From contig JBFLXR010000002.1 in NCBI GenBank assembly GCA_040757065.1, forward strand, positions 1 through 64,000: a stretch of 64,000 nt of DNA. Direction: 5' to 3'. Below are positions 43,888 through 53,200 of the stretch, piece after piece (positions within the stretch are counted from its first letter, which is position 1; the number at the start of each line of letters is the position of its first letter). Below the pieces are notes generated by a model. That model was not told the origin of the DNA and ran no database searches. It was given only the letters and a program-made list of their open reading frames with translations. This DNA comes from JBFLXR01 sp040757065. GTDB lineage: Bacteria; Pseudomonadota; Gammaproteobacteria; Burkholderiales; Gallionellaceae. Position numbers and translations under genes: made by a program.

Positions 43888-44789
43888 ACTCCTTGCAGTA
43901 CCCACCACCAACCGGTGAGGGTAAAAAACGACAGAATTAGTCCGACCGCGACCATTAAGGTCGCCAAGGGCGGATCGAGTTCGTGTTCGGCAGCGACAAT
44001 CGCGGCGGTAATCATCGGCGGCATCGCCGCCTCAAACAAGGTAACCTGTATTGCCTGCCCGTGCGCACCCAGCACTTGTACATAAAGCAAATAAATCGCC
44101 AGCGGAGCCAGCAGCAGCTTAAATCCCAAGCCGAGCGCCAAATTCCGGGCATGTTCGGCCACATGCCCCAAGCGCAACTGCAACCCGACCGACAACAAAG
44201 CCAGCGGAGCCAGCGTATCGCCCAAACGCTTCAGCAGAGCCGTAAACCAATCGGCATATTCCACCGGAATCAGCAGCAACGCAATCAACAACGAAATAAA
44301 CGGCGGGAACTGCACGATCCGGCGCGCGATCTGTGCTGCCGTCGGTCGACCGGACGAATAAATACCCGCCACGGTGATACCGAGAATGGAAAGCGCAAAG
44401 AACGAGCCGAGTTGATCAGCCACAATCGCCGTCGCAAGACCGATTTGACCGTAATAAGCCTCAACCATTGGTAGCCCGAAAAACGAGGTGTTGCCCAAAC
44501 CGCCGACCAGTATCAATGCACCGACCGTAGCGCGCGGCAACGCCAGCCAACGTCCGACCAGCCAGAAAAAGCCCGCCGACAAACCGAATAGCAACCAAGC
44601 CATCAGCCCAGTCAGCAGGACATCGCCCGAGATTTTCAGTTGATGAATATACAGCAGCGTCAGCGCCGGCAGCGAGACATGAATGATGAAGCTATTGAGG
44701 GTTGCCGGCGCATTGTCCGGCATGCGGCGCACGCGGCGCAGCAACACACCGGCCACGAAGCACAAAACCAGCAGAATCAGATTATTCAT
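43884..44789 (-). CDS. AEC-family (auxin efflux carrier type) permease
   Basis: 301 residues with ten predicted helices in two bundles of five. The conserved segment VGGLGNTSFFGLPMVEAYYG crosses the membrane at the helix break typical of the family. Bacterial members carry small organic acids such as malonate or malate; the substrate here is not deducible. Directly upstream of, and overlapping, a methyltransferase gene. Confidence 0.85.
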   Translation of the reverse strand: MNNLILLVLCFVAGVLLRRVRRMPDNAPATLNSFIIHVSLPALTLLYIHQLKISGDVLLTGLMAWLLFGLSAGFFWLVGRWLALPRATVGALILVGGLGNTSFFGLPMVEAYYGQIGLATAIVADQLGSFFALSILGITVAGIYSSGRPTAAQIARRIVQFPPFISLLIALLLIPVEYADWFTALLKRLGDTLAPLALLSVGLQLRLGHVAEHARNLALGLGFKLLLAPLAIYLLYVQVLGAHGQAIQVTLFEAAMPPMITAAIVAAEHELDPPLATLMVAVGLILSFFTLTGWWWVLQGV

Positions 44790-44832
44790 ACCGACACTGC
44801 CGGCTCGCGTTGACTGATTGTTTCAATCTCGA

Positions 44833-46278
44833 TTAAGACACGTGCACGGTAATGAAAGCCTTCAATTTCGCCACATCGGGCTCCATCACTTCACAACGCT
44901 GCGGCAGATTTTCGATCCCGACCATGGAAGCAGGACGTTCCGGTGCGCGCCCCAGCGCTTCGCGGATAGTTTCTTCGAATTTGGCAGGCAGCGCAGTTTC
45001 CAGACAGATCAGCGGCAAGCTAGGGCGGCGTTGCTCCAAACCAACCTTGATACCGTCGGCGGTATGGGTATCCACCATCACGCCGTATTCCTCCCAAATT
45101 TCGCGGATGGTCTTCAAGCGATCTACGTGGGTACTCTTGCCGGAGGCGAAATGGAATTTCGGCAACGCATCCCAGTAGGGCGAACCCTTGATGCTGAACG
45201 CAGGCGTATCGGGTTTCGCACCGGCATCCACGTTGGCCCAGAATTCCCGCACTTTGGCAGCGTCGCGTCCGACCAAGTCGTACACAAAACGTTCGAAATT
45301 GCTGGCCTTGGAAATATCCATCGACGGGCTGCTGGTTTCGTAGGTATGCGCCGTACCGCGCGGACGGTATACGCCGGTGCGGAAAAACTCGTCCAGCACG
45401 TCGTTCTCGTTGGTCGCTAAGATCAGCTGACCGATCGGCAATCCCATCATCCGGGCAATGTGTCCGGCGCAGATATTGCCGAAGTTACCGGACGGCACCG
45501 AGAACGCCACTTGCTCATCATTCGACTTCGTCGCGGCGAAGTAGCCCTTGAAGTAGTACACGATCTGCGCCGAGACACGCGCCCAGTTGATCGAATTCAC
45601 AGTACCGATCTTGTATTGTGCTTTGAAGGCATGATCGTTGGAAACCGCCTTCACCATATCCTGTGCATCGTCGAACATGCCGTTGATGGCGATATTGAAG
45701 ATGTTCGGGTCTTGCAGCGAATACATTTGCGCACGCTGGAAAGCCGACATTTTTCCATTCGGCGACAGCATAAACACACGGATACCGCGTTTGCCGCGCA
45801 TGGCGTATTCGGCAGCGGAGCCGGTATCGCCGGAAGTCGCGCCGAGAATATTCAGCTCCGCGTTTTGCTTAGCCAACGCATACTCGAACAGATTACCGAG
45901 CAATTGCATCGCCATGTCCTTAAAGGCCAGCGTTGGGCCGTTGGACAACTCCAGAATATATACGCGAGGATCGAGGGTACGTAACGGTGTAATGTCGGCG
46001 GCATGGCTGTCGGTACGGCCATTGCAATACACTTCGGCGGTATAGGTTTTGCGCACGATAGCGCGCAGATCTTCCGCGGGAATATCGGTAGCGAATTTCG
46101 ACAGCACTTCGAACGCCAGATCGGCATAGGACAAGCCGCGCCACGCCTCAAGCTCCGCAGGGGTCACCTGTGGATATTCTTCCGGCAGATATAACCCGCC
46201 GTCCGACGCAAGACCGCCCAGCAAAATTTCGGTAAAAGTTTTAGCGGGCGCTTGGCCGCGCGTGGAAATGTATTTCAT
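44833..46278 (-). CDS. thrC: threonine synthase
   Basis: Pyridoxal phosphate enzyme converting O-phosphohomoserine to threonine. 481 residues, the long type with the N-terminal YISTRGQAPAKTFTEILLGGLASDGGLYLPE. The PLP lysine is in SNGPTLAFKDMAMQLLGN near residue 114, and GATSGDTGSAAEYA is the phosphate loop. It is the last gene of the alaA-GNAT-hom-cupin-thrC run. Confidence 0.97.
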   Translation of the reverse strand: MKYISTRGQAPAKTFTEILLGGLASDGGLYLPEEYPQVTPAELEAWRGLSYADLAFEVLSKFATDIPAEDLRAIVRKTYTAEVYCNGRTDSHAADITPLRTLDPRVYILELSNGPTLAFKDMAMQLLGNLFEYALAKQNAELNILGATSGDTGSAAEYAMRGKRGIRVFMLSPNGKMSAFQRAQMYSLQDPNIFNIAINGMFDDAQDMVKAVSNDHAFKAQYKIGTVNSINWARVSAQIVYYFKGYFAATKSNDEQVAFSVPSGNFGNICAGHIARMMGLPIGQLILATNENDVLDEFFRTGVYRPRGTAHTYETSSPSMDISKASNFERFVYDLVGRDAAKVREFWANVDAGAKPDTPAFSIKGSPYWDALPKFHFASGKSTHVDRLKTIREIWEEYGVMVDTHTADGIKVGLEQRRPSLPLICLETALPAKFEETIREALGRAPERPASMVGIENLPQRCEVMEPDVAKLKAFITVHVS

Positions 46279-46323
46279 CGCTTTTCTTTCGCTATGCCCT
46301 TCCCTCGCCTAAAGGCCGGGCAA

Positions 46324-46638
46324 TTAAATTTCTTCAACCAGAAACAGCCGAACCGTCGGCGTAACCGAACGCGCTTTGTGTCCGTGCTGCACACCGGCAG
46401 GAATAACAAGTGCCGCTCCCGCCGGATATTGCACGCAACGGCCGCGAAAATCGATTTCCAGCTCACCGGACAGCACCACCCCGACATGCCCTTTTTCACA
46501 CCAGTCAGGCTCGACGAACGCCCCCGTCAACTCCAGCAGCCGCAACTGCTTTCCGAGTTCGCGATGCACTTTAAAACGCGCACCCGGGATTCCATTCTGC
46601 CATTCCAGATCATCGAACAGAATCCGGTATGGTTCCAT
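46324..46638 (-). CDS. small cupin-domain protein
   Basis: 104 residues, a single cupin barrel. Motif 1 is seen as EKGHVGVVLSGELEIDF and motif 2 as PAGAALVIPAGVQHGHK, with His and Glu placed to bind a metal. Many family members are labelled only as cupins. It sits 1 base from hom and 45 bases from thrC, inside the threonine cluster, but has no known role in that pathway. Confidence 0.8.
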   Translation of the reverse strand: MEPYRILFDDLEWQNGIPGARFKVHRELGKQLRLLELTGAFVEPDWCEKGHVGVVLSGELEIDFRGRCVQYPAGAALVIPAGVQHGHKARSVTPTVRLFLVEEI

Positions 46639-46639
46639 T

Positions 46640-47953
46640 CTACTTACCCAGCTCTTCCAGACGCAGCTTGGTTACCTTACCGGCCACGACCGACAACGCC
46701 TCCATCTTAGCGATTGCCGCATTGATGCGTTTTTCGCGGGTCAGATGGGTCAGCATAATCAGGTCGGTCTGAGTTTCGCCCTCGCCCGGCTCTTTCTGAA
46801 TCACCGCGTCAATCGAGATTTGCTCATCGGCCAGAATGCGGGTGATATCAGCCAGCACGCCCGGCTGATCCTGTACGCGCAGACGCAGATAGTAGCTGGT
46901 CTGCACTTCGTCCATCGCCAGAATCGGCAAGTCTGCCATCGCTTCGGGTTGGAACGCCAAGTGCGGTACACGGTTTTCCGGGTCGGCAGTATGCATACGG
47001 GTCACATCCACCAGATCGGCAATCACTGCGCTGGCGGTCGGCTCCGCTCCGGCGCCCTTGCCGTAGTAGAGGGTCGCGCCGACTGCATCGCCCTGCACCA
47101 GCACGGCATTCATCGCGCCTTCCACATTAGCGATCAGACGCTTGGCCGGAATCAGAGTCGGGTGTACGCGCAGCTCGACGCCTTCCGACGTGCGCTTGGT
47201 GATGCCCAGCAACTTGATGCGGTAGCCGAGTTGCTCAGCGTACTTAATGTCTTCGGCTTGCAGCTTGGAAATGCCCTCGATGTAAGCCTGATCGAACTGC
47301 ACCGGCGTCCCAAACGCTAGCGCGGACAGAATAGTAATTTTATGGGCAGCATCCACACCTTCGATGTCGAAAGTCGGATCGGCTTCGGCATATCCCAAAC
47401 GTTGCGCCTCTTTCAGCACGGTGTCGAACGCCAAACCTTTGTCGCGCATTTCGGACAAAATAAAGTTGGTTGTGCCGTTAATAATGCCCGCGATCCATTC
47501 GATACGATTGGCGCTCAAGCCTTCGCGCACAGCCTTAATGATAGGAATACCGCCCGCCACGGCCGCCTCGAACGCCACCATCACGCCCTTGGCTTGCGCT
47601 GCCTTGAATATCTCGTTGCCGTGCGTCGCCAGCAGCGCCTTATTGGCAGTCACGACATGCTTGCCGTTGGCGATTGCCTGCATCACCAAATCCTTAGCCA
47701 CACCGTAGCCGCCGATCAGCTCGACGACGATATCCACTTCGGGATCGTTCACCACCGAGAAGGCATCGTCGGTCAGGCGACAAGCACCGCCGGTCACCTT
47801 CTGCGCCAGTTCCAAGTTACGGTCGGCTACCACGTTAATGCGTATCGGACGCCCGGCACGACGGGTAATTTCTTCCGCATTACGCGATAGAACAGTGAAG
47901 GTGCCGCCGCCGACAGTACCGATGCCCAGCAAGCCTACGTTGATTGGTTTCAT
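46640..47953 (-). CDS. hom: homoserine dehydrogenase
   Basis: Reduces aspartate semialdehyde to homoserine. The N-terminal NAD(P) domain has GLLGIGTVGGGTF, the catalytic domain has IINGTTNFILSEMRDKG and EADPTFDIEGVDAAHK, and a C-terminal ACT domain (about 355-430; LRLRVQDQPGVLADITRIL) allows threonine feedback. It is monofunctional, with no aspartokinase domain, 437 residues. Overlaps the GNAT gene upstream by 4 bases. Confidence 0.97.
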   Translation of the reverse strand: MKPINVGLLGIGTVGGGTFTVLSRNAEEITRRAGRPIRINVVADRNLELAQKVTGGACRLTDDAFSVVNDPEVDIVVELIGGYGVAKDLVMQAIANGKHVVTANKALLATHGNEIFKAAQAKGVMVAFEAAVAGGIPIIKAVREGLSANRIEWIAGIINGTTNFILSEMRDKGLAFDTVLKEAQRLGYAEADPTFDIEGVDAAHKITILSALAFGTPVQFDQAYIEGISKLQAEDIKYAEQLGYRIKLLGITKRTSEGVELRVHPTLIPAKRLIANVEGAMNAVLVQGDAVGATLYYGKGAGAEPTASAVIADLVDVTRMHTADPENRVPHLAFQPEAMADLPILAMDEVQTSYYLRLRVQDQPGVLADITRILADEQISIDAVIQKEPGEGETQTDLIMLTHLTREKRINAAIAKMEALSVVAGKVTKLRLEELGK

Positions 47954-48396
47954 AACAATGTCTTCTTAAAATTAAATGAGGTAATGACAAATCCTTCGCG
48001 GAAATAAAACCTGTGCGCCTGCGTCCGATGCGTACCGGAATCCAGCACCATCCCATTGGCTCCCGCTTTGCGCGCACGCTCTTCGAGATGGGCAATCAAG
48101 CGTTTTCCCACACCTTGCGAACGACGGCTCTCATCTGTCACCAAGTCGTCCACATAAAACTTCACACCGTCGAAGGTGTTTTCGTGGCTTCGGTACACGG
48201 ACAATCCCAGCACGGTCTCGCCTTCCACCGCAAGCGCCATCCGCGCATCCGCCAGCACCCGCCTCATTTTGCCGGCATAATCGGCAGGCAAATGCGGTCT
48301 GAGCTGACGATGTATGCGTTCAGCGCGCTGCAACCAAACCGTACCCGCATCCCCACTCGCAGCCGTGATCTCGACCAAGTCTATTTTACCGTCCAT
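47950..48396 (-). CDS. GNAT-family N-acetyltransferase
   Basis: 148 residues from the ATG at 48396. The acetyl-CoA loop is in DESRRSQGVGKRLIAHLEER (R-x2-G-x-G/A pattern), with a C-terminal HRFYFREGFVITSFNF, typical of GNATs acting on small amines or protein N-termini. An ORF 11 codons longer exists. The chosen start overlaps the end of alaA by 11 bases, and the stop overlaps hom, so it is embedded in the amino acid operon. Substrate unknown. Confidence 0.8.
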   Translation of the reverse strand: MDGKIDLVEITAASGDAGTVWLQRAERIHRQLRPHLPADYAGKMRRVLADARMALAVEGETVLGLSVYRSHENTFDGVKFYVDDLVTDESRRSQGVGKRLIAHLEERARKAGANGMVLDSGTHRTQAHRFYFREGFVITSFNFKKTLL

Positions 48397-49642
48397 AGCG
48401 CTTGCGATAGTATTCGAGGAAGCGCGCAATGCGACCCACTGCCTCTTGCAGGTCGTCTCCGTTCGGCAAGAACACCACGCGGAAGTGATCCGGATTCATC
48501 CAGTTAAAGCCGGTACCCTGCACCACCAGCACCTTTTCGGTTTCCAGCAACTCCAGAATAAATTTCTGATCGTCTTCGATCGGATACATCGCCGGGTCGA
48601 GACGGGGAAACAGGTACAGTGCAGCCTTGGGCTTGACGCAGGTTACGCCGGGAATATCGGTCAGCAGTTGATGCGCCAAATCGCGCTGTCTGGCCAAACG
48701 TCCGCCGGGCGCCACTAGGTCGTTAATGCTTTGGTAGCCGCCCAGTGCCGTCTGAATTGCAAACTGCCCCGGCACGTTCGAACACAGGCGCATCGAAGCG
48801 AGAATATTCAGACCGTCGATGTAATCTTGCGCTTGCTTCTTTGCGCCGGAAACCACCATCCAGCCGGAACGATAGCCGCAGGCACGGTAATTTTTCGACA
48901 AGCCGTTCATGGTAACGAACAGCACATCGTCGGCCAGCGAAGCAATCGAAGTATGCGTTGCGCCGTCGTACAACACCTTGTCGTAAATTTCGTCAGCGAA
49001 CACAATCAGCTTGTGCTGACGGGCGATTTCGACGATCTCTTTCAGCAAGTCATCGGAATACAGTGCGCCGGTCGGATTGTTCGGGTTAATCAGGACAATG
49101 GCGCGGGTGCTCGCATTGATCTTGGCGCGAATATCCGCCAGATCGGGCATCCAGTCGGATTGTTCGTCGCACACGTAATGACGCGGCGTACCGCCCGCCA
49201 GCGTCACCGCTGCCGTCCACAGCGGATAGTCCGGTGCCGGCACCAACACTTCGTCGCCGTTATTCAGCAAGGCTTGCATGGCCATGACGATCAGCTCGGA
49301 GGCACCGTTGCCGATGAAAATATCGTCGATGGTCACACCGATGATGCTCTTCTGCTGGCAGTAATGCATGATCGCCTTGCGCGCGGAAAACAGCCCTTTG
49401 GAATCGGTGTAACCCGAAGCATTCGGCAGATTATGGATCACATCTTGTTGAATCTCTTCCGGCGCCTCAAAACCGAACGGCGCCAAGTTGCCGATATTCA
49501 ACTTAATAATGCGATGGCCGTCTTCTTCCATCTGCTTGGCGCGCGCCATCACCGGACCGCGAATGTCGTAGCATACATTGGCCAGTTTGGCGGATTTCAT
49601 GATCGGCTGCATCGGCAGCGAATCGGTAAGGCTGGATGTCAT
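48386..49642 (-). CDS. alaA: glutamate-pyruvate aminotransferase AlaA
   Basis: Class I/II PLP aminotransferase. It resembles E. coli AlaA closely: KSAKLANVCYDIRGPV, IKLNIGNLAPFGFEAPEEI, SGYTDSKGLFSARKAIMHY, and INPNNPTGALY. The PLP lysine is in NGLSKNYRACGYRSGWMVV. The start MTSSLTDSLPMQP follows GAGG. 418 residues. It leads the alaA-GNAT-hom-cupin-thrC operon, a betaproteobacterial arrangement. A 12-bp palindrome (49711-49722) lies in its upstream region. Confidence 0.93.
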   Translation of the reverse strand: MTSSLTDSLPMQPIMKSAKLANVCYDIRGPVMARAKQMEEDGHRIIKLNIGNLAPFGFEAPEEIQQDVIHNLPNASGYTDSKGLFSARKAIMHYCQQKSIIGVTIDDIFIGNGASELIVMAMQALLNNGDEVLVPAPDYPLWTAAVTLAGGTPRHYVCDEQSDWMPDLADIRAKINASTRAIVLINPNNPTGALYSDDLLKEIVEIARQHKLIVFADEIYDKVLYDGATHTSIASLADDVLFVTMNGLSKNYRACGYRSGWMVVSGAKKQAQDYIDGLNILASMRLCSNVPGQFAIQTALGGYQSINDLVAPGGRLARQRDLAHQLLTDIPGVTCVKPKAALYLFPRLDPAMYPIEDDQKFILELLETEKVLVVQGTGFNWMNPDHFRVVFLPNGDDLQEAVGRIARFLEYYRKRYGR

Positions 49643-49710
49643 CTGAGTTCCTCGGTTACGCCCGGACAGGCTGCATTGGGACAGCCTCAATGCTAAAATT
49701 GTTCCGCTGA

Positions 49711-49722
49711 GCGCATATGCGC
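49711..49722. promoter_or_regulatory. palindrome between alaA and the divergent DUF498 gene
   Basis: GCGCATATGCGC, a perfect 12-bp palindrome. It falls at the expected -35 position of an alaA promoter whose -10 could be TAGCAT (49690-49695, minus strand). A repressor operator is possible but unproven. Confidence 0.3.
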
Positions 49723-49800
49723 ACTCGGCTTTTCGAAACAATGGCCTGCAAAACGTCCGATTTTAGCCGAGGCGTCTCTTTGCGGCAAATGGAGTTCCCC

Positions 49801-50169
49801 TTGAAACTGCAAGTATCGAATACCGGTTCATCGAATTTTTTTACCACTCACGGCACAGGCTTCGTCTCGGTGGGCGGCATACGTCATACGCAAAGCATCG
49901 TCGTCACCCCGAACGAGGTGCTGACCGACTGGCCTGCGCCGCACTTCGAAGGGCTGGAAGAAACGCATTTCGAATACTTGCTGGCACTACGGCCGGACGT
50001 TGTCCTGCTCGGCACCGGCGCGACGCAGCGATTCCCCCATCCCAGGCTGTATCGCGCGCTGATTGCCGCCAATATCGGCTTGGAATGCATGAATACCGCC
50101 GCCGCCTGCCGCACTTACAACATTCTGGCTGCGGAAGACCGCAAAGTGGTCGCAGCCATCCTGCTGTAA
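49801..50169 (+). CDS. Mth938/NDUFAF3-like (DUF498) protein
   Basis: A single DUF498 domain, about 122 residues (GGIRHTQSIVVTPNEVLTDW; PDVVLLGTGATQRFP; LIAANIGLECMNTAAACRTYN; a final VVAAILL). The family forms a compact alpha/beta fold; mitochondrial relatives help assemble complex I, while the bacterial role is unknown. The start is probably the TTG at 49801, 6 bases after GGAG; this gives the normal family length. ATG at 49789 is an alternative. Confidence 0.8.
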   Translation: MKLQVSNTGSSNFFTTHGTGFVSVGGIRHTQSIVVTPNEVLTDWPAPHFEGLEETHFEYLLALRPDVVLLGTGATQRFPHPRLYRALIAANIGLECMNTAAACRTYNILAAEDRKVVAAILL

Positions 50170-50208
50170 TTCCGGCATTCATCTTCCTCCAAGCCTGCGC
50201 AATCAGGC

Positions 50209-50214
50209 TATAAT
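50209..50214 (+). promoter_or_regulatory. -10 box upstream of queD
   Basis: TATAAT preceded by GCGCAATCAGGC, the same context as the box before valS. It lies 29 bases before the queD ATG. The -35 is not clear. Confidence 0.5.
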
Positions 50215-50243
50215 CCCTCAACGATTTATCAGAACAGGGCAAC

Positions 50244-50708
50244 ATGCTAATCACCCGCCGACTGGAGTTCGATGCAGGACACCGCATTCCGAACCACAAT
50301 AGCCAGTGCAGACATTTGCACGGTCACCGCTACGCGATCGAAATCACGCTGTCCGGCGACATTATCCAGACCGAGGGCATCTCCGAACAGGGAATGGTGA
50401 TGGACTTTTCCGACGTCAAGCATATTGCCAAACAACACGTTGTCGATGCCTGGGATCATGCATTTCTGGCGTACCGGGGCGACACGGTCGTCACCGACTT
50501 TCTCGCCGCGCTGCCCGGTCATAAAACCGTGCTGATGGATGTGCCGCCTACCGCAGAAAACTTGGCACGCACCGCATTCCTGCTGCTGGACGGCGCATAC
50601 CGCGACACCTACGGCAACCACTTGCAACTGGAGCAAGTCCGCATTTACGAAACCCCGAATAATTGGGCCGATTACACCCGCACTGCGTATTTGAGGGAGG
50701 TCAAGTGA
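50244..50708 (+). CDS. queD: 6-carboxy-5,6,7,8-tetrahydropterin synthase
   Basis: PTPS-family enzyme making the queuosine/deazapurine precursor from dihydroneopterin triphosphate. Zinc ligands: His in EFDAGHR and the two in HLHGHRY. The catalytic Cys is in CRHLHGH. EGMVMDFSDVK-type and ENLARTAFLLL segments are conserved. 154 residues. Another queuosine enzyme, tgt, lies about 5 kb away on the other strand. Its stop overlaps the GTG of the next gene. Confidence 0.93.
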   Translation: MLITRRLEFDAGHRIPNHNSQCRHLHGHRYAIEITLSGDIIQTEGISEQGMVMDFSDVKHIAKQHVVDAWDHAFLAYRGDTVVTDFLAALPGHKTVLMDVPPTAENLARTAFLLLDGAYRDTYGNHLQLEQVRIYETPNNWADYTRTAYLREVK

Positions 50709-51616
50709 ACTTCACGCCGGAAATCCTGCGCACACTGGAAGAATCGCTGCTATTCGCCCATGTCCCGCCATCGGTGCTGCTGGGTCACCTCGACCGCTTC
50801 GAATTGCGCGCACTCACCGCCGGGCAATTATTTCTGCTATCCGGCGAAGTCGGAGACCGCGTTCATATCGTTGCTAACGGGAGGCTGCGCATCCATCTCA
50901 GCCCCGGCGACGAGCCGGTAGAAATGCTAGGTGAAGGCGAAAGTCTGGGTGAAATGTCGCTGATTACCGACCACACCTTGCCGTATTTCGTCACAGCGGA
51001 CACCGACTGCACCATCGTCAGCATCGATCACCGCACCATGTGGTCGATGATCGAAAGTTCGCATCAGGTCGCGCGGAACCTGCTGAACATACTAATGCAC
51101 CACCCGGTCAACAACAACTTCAACAGCGAAAGCGACGAATTCAGCAGCGGCTATGTCGGCATGAACCATGTCGATGAACTGACCGGTCTCTATAACAAAT
51201 ACTGGATGCAGGAGATTTTTCAGCGGCAAATTCACCGCAGCGCACGCGACAACAGCAATGCGACCTTGTTATTGGTTTGCGTGGAAGGAATGGAGCGCTA
51301 CAACACCGAACACGGTCGCCTTGGCGGCGACCAAGCCCTGCGCACCGTCGCACAAACCATTTTGAGCTGTTTGCGACCGCACGACATAGCGGCACGCTAC
51401 TCGGGCAGCAAGTTCGCCGTCTTTTTACCGCGCACCAATTTGGAAGAAGCAACCAAAGCGGCCAAGCGACTACAAAAGCATCTGGATGAAGCGAACATCG
51501 TCACGCCAAGCGGCGATGCACTCCCGAGAATCGGGGCCAGCCTGCGCCTGAGCGAAGTACTCGGCGACGAACCCCTCGATCATCTGCTCACCCGGACAAA
51601 CACCGAGCCAGTCTGA
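50705..51616 (+). CDS. cyclic nucleotide-binding domain fused to a degenerate GGDEF domain
   Basis: 303 residues. A cNMP-binding beta-roll occupies about 20-140 (LLSGEVGDRVHIVANGRLRI; the cassette GESLGEMSLITDH lacks the canonical Arg). A GGDEF-fold domain (about 165-300) begins DELTGLYNKYWMQEIF. Its active loop reads RYSGSKFAVFLPRT: SGSKF replaces GGDEF, so it should not make c-di-GMP and may act as a binding or scaffold module. The start is a GTG at 50705, after GGGAGG, overlapping the queD stop (GTGA). Confidence 0.85.
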   Translation: MNFTPEILRTLEESLLFAHVPPSVLLGHLDRFELRALTAGQLFLLSGEVGDRVHIVANGRLRIHLSPGDEPVEMLGEGESLGEMSLITDHTLPYFVTADTDCTIVSIDHRTMWSMIESSHQVARNLLNILMHHPVNNNFNSESDEFSSGYVGMNHVDELTGLYNKYWMQEIFQRQIHRSARDNSNATLLLVCVEGMERYNTEHGRLGGDQALRTVAQTILSCLRPHDIAARYSGSKFAVFLPRTNLEEATKAAKRLQKHLDEANIVTPSGDALPRIGASLRLSEVLGDEPLDHLLTRTNTEPV

Positions 51617-51619
51617 CCG

Positions 51620-52258
51620 CTATGCGTTGCGTCTGTGCCGAATCAGTTCGCGCAATGCAGGGATAAAGGACACCGCCACGATTACCAGCACCATCGCGGT
51701 GAGATTATTCTTGATAAACGGAATGTCGCCGAACAGATAACCGAGTACGGTCATACTACCGATCCAGCAAACACTTCCTAGCGCACTGAACATCACAAAC
51801 ATCCGGTAGCGCATTGCCCCCACGCCTGCCACGAACGGCGCAAAGGTTCGCACAATCGGCAAGAAACGGGCGAACAAAATCGTCTTCCCGCCGTGCTTTT
51901 CGTAGAAAGCATGGGTTTTGTCGAGATGTTCCCGCTTCAGCCAGTGCGAGTTGGCGTGTCGCAGCAATTTATTCCCCACCAGACGACCAATCCAGAAATT
52001 CGTATTGTCGCCCGCGAAGGCCGCCAGCATCAGCAAAGGCAGCAGCCATTGCATTTGCAGCGCATCCATACCGCAGAGCATCCCCGCCACAAACAACAAG
52101 GAATCGCCGGGCAGAAAAGGGGTAACCACCAGCCCGGTTTCGCAGAAAATTATCAGGAACAGGATGCCGTACACCCAGATACCGTACTGCTGCACCAACT
52201 CAAGCAGGTGGGTGTCCAGATGCAGGACAAAATCCAGCAAAAACGAAAACAACTCCAC
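51620..52258 (-). CDS. DedA-family membrane protein
   Basis: 212 residues with about five hydrophobic segments. The conserved ETGLVVTPFLPGDSLLF is at residue 41, and the basic motif FARFLPIVRTFAPFVAGVG is near 128. DedA proteins act in membrane lipid homeostasis; some carry undecaprenyl phosphate or phosphatidylethanolamine across the membrane. It resembles the YghB/YqjA branch. It starts 2 bases after the secF stop. Confidence 0.9.
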   Translation of the reverse strand: MELFSFLLDFVLHLDTHLLELVQQYGIWVYGILFLIIFCETGLVVTPFLPGDSLLFVAGMLCGMDALQMQWLLPLLMLAAFAGDNTNFWIGRLVGNKLLRHANSHWLKREHLDKTHAFYEKHGGKTILFARFLPIVRTFAPFVAGVGAMRYRMFVMFSALGSVCWIGSMTVLGYLFGDIPFIKNNLTAMVLVIVAVSFIPALRELIRHRRNA

Positions 52259-52260
52259 GA

Positions 52261-53190
52261 TCAGGGCAGCACTTCTTCGGCAGGTTGCTCAGGCTTGATG
52301 AAGTCTTCGCGCGACACCCCCAGCCACAACAAGATCGGGCTGGCTACCAGCACAGAAGAATAGATACTGAACAGAATCCCGATCGTCAGTGCCAACGCAA
52401 AATAATGCAGCGTCTCGCCACCGAGGAACAACATGGCCGTCACCATCATCTGCGTACAGCCATGCGTGATGATAGTGCGCGACATGGTACGGGTAATCGC
52501 GTTATCGATAATTTCCGTCACTTCTGCCTTGCGCATCTTGCGGAAATTCTCGCGAATCCGGTCGAACACCACCACCGATTCGTTGACCGAATAGCCTAAC
52601 ACTGCCAGCACCGCAGCCAGCACCGAGAGAGAAAACTCCCACTGGAAAAACGCGAAGAAGCCGAGAATAATCACCACGTCGTGCAAGTTCGCAATAATCG
52701 CCGACAAACCGAATTTCCACTCGAAGCGCAGCCACAGATAACCGACGATTCCCAGCGAGACCAGCAGCAACGCCATCGCGCCGTTTTCCACCAAGTCCTT
52801 ACCCACTTGCGGACCGACGAACTCCACGCGGCGCATTTGCAGATCCGGCGCCTGCTCTTGCAACTTCGCCTTTACTTGCTCACTCAGCTTTGCCCCCGAG
52901 GTATTTTGCTTCAGCGGCACTTGCACCAGCACATCGCGGCTGGAACCAAAATTCTGCACTTGCGCATCGTGCAGCCCGATCGTCGCCAACTGCTCGCGCA
53001 CCTTATTGGTATCAGCCGGTTGCGCGTAGTGGAATTCCATCACCGTACCGCCGGTAAAGTCCACGCCGAAATTCAAACCGCGCGTGAACAGAAAAAACAC
53101 CGCCAGCAAAAACGTCACCAGCGAAATGGCCGTGGTATAGCGGCCATAGCTCATGAACGGAATATCGCGTCTAATCTTGAAAAGTTCCAT
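52261..53190 (-). CDS. secF: protein translocase subunit SecF
   Basis: Accessory Sec translocase, RND-like, which with SecD uses the proton gradient to pull exported proteins. 309 residues, six helices. LNFGVDFTGGTVMEF follows TM1, and YSVNESVVVFDRIRENFRKM is the conserved TM4 region with Asp and Arg. The start MELFKIRRDIPFMSYGRY is preferred over an ORF start 24 codons upstream that reaches into secD. Confidence 0.96.
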   Translation of the reverse strand: MELFKIRRDIPFMSYGRYTTAISLVTFLLAVFFLFTRGLNFGVDFTGGTVMEFHYAQPADTNKVREQLATIGLHDAQVQNFGSSRDVLVQVPLKQNTSGAKLSEQVKAKLQEQAPDLQMRRVEFVGPQVGKDLVENGAMALLLVSLGIVGYLWLRFEWKFGLSAIIANLHDVVIILGFFAFFQWEFSLSVLAAVLAVLGYSVNESVVVFDRIRENFRKMRKAEVTEIIDNAITRTMSRTIITHGCTQMMVTAMLFLGGETLHYFALALTIGILFSIYSSVLVASPILLWLGVSREDFIKPEQPAEEVLP

Positions 53191-53200
53191 GCTACCCGCC

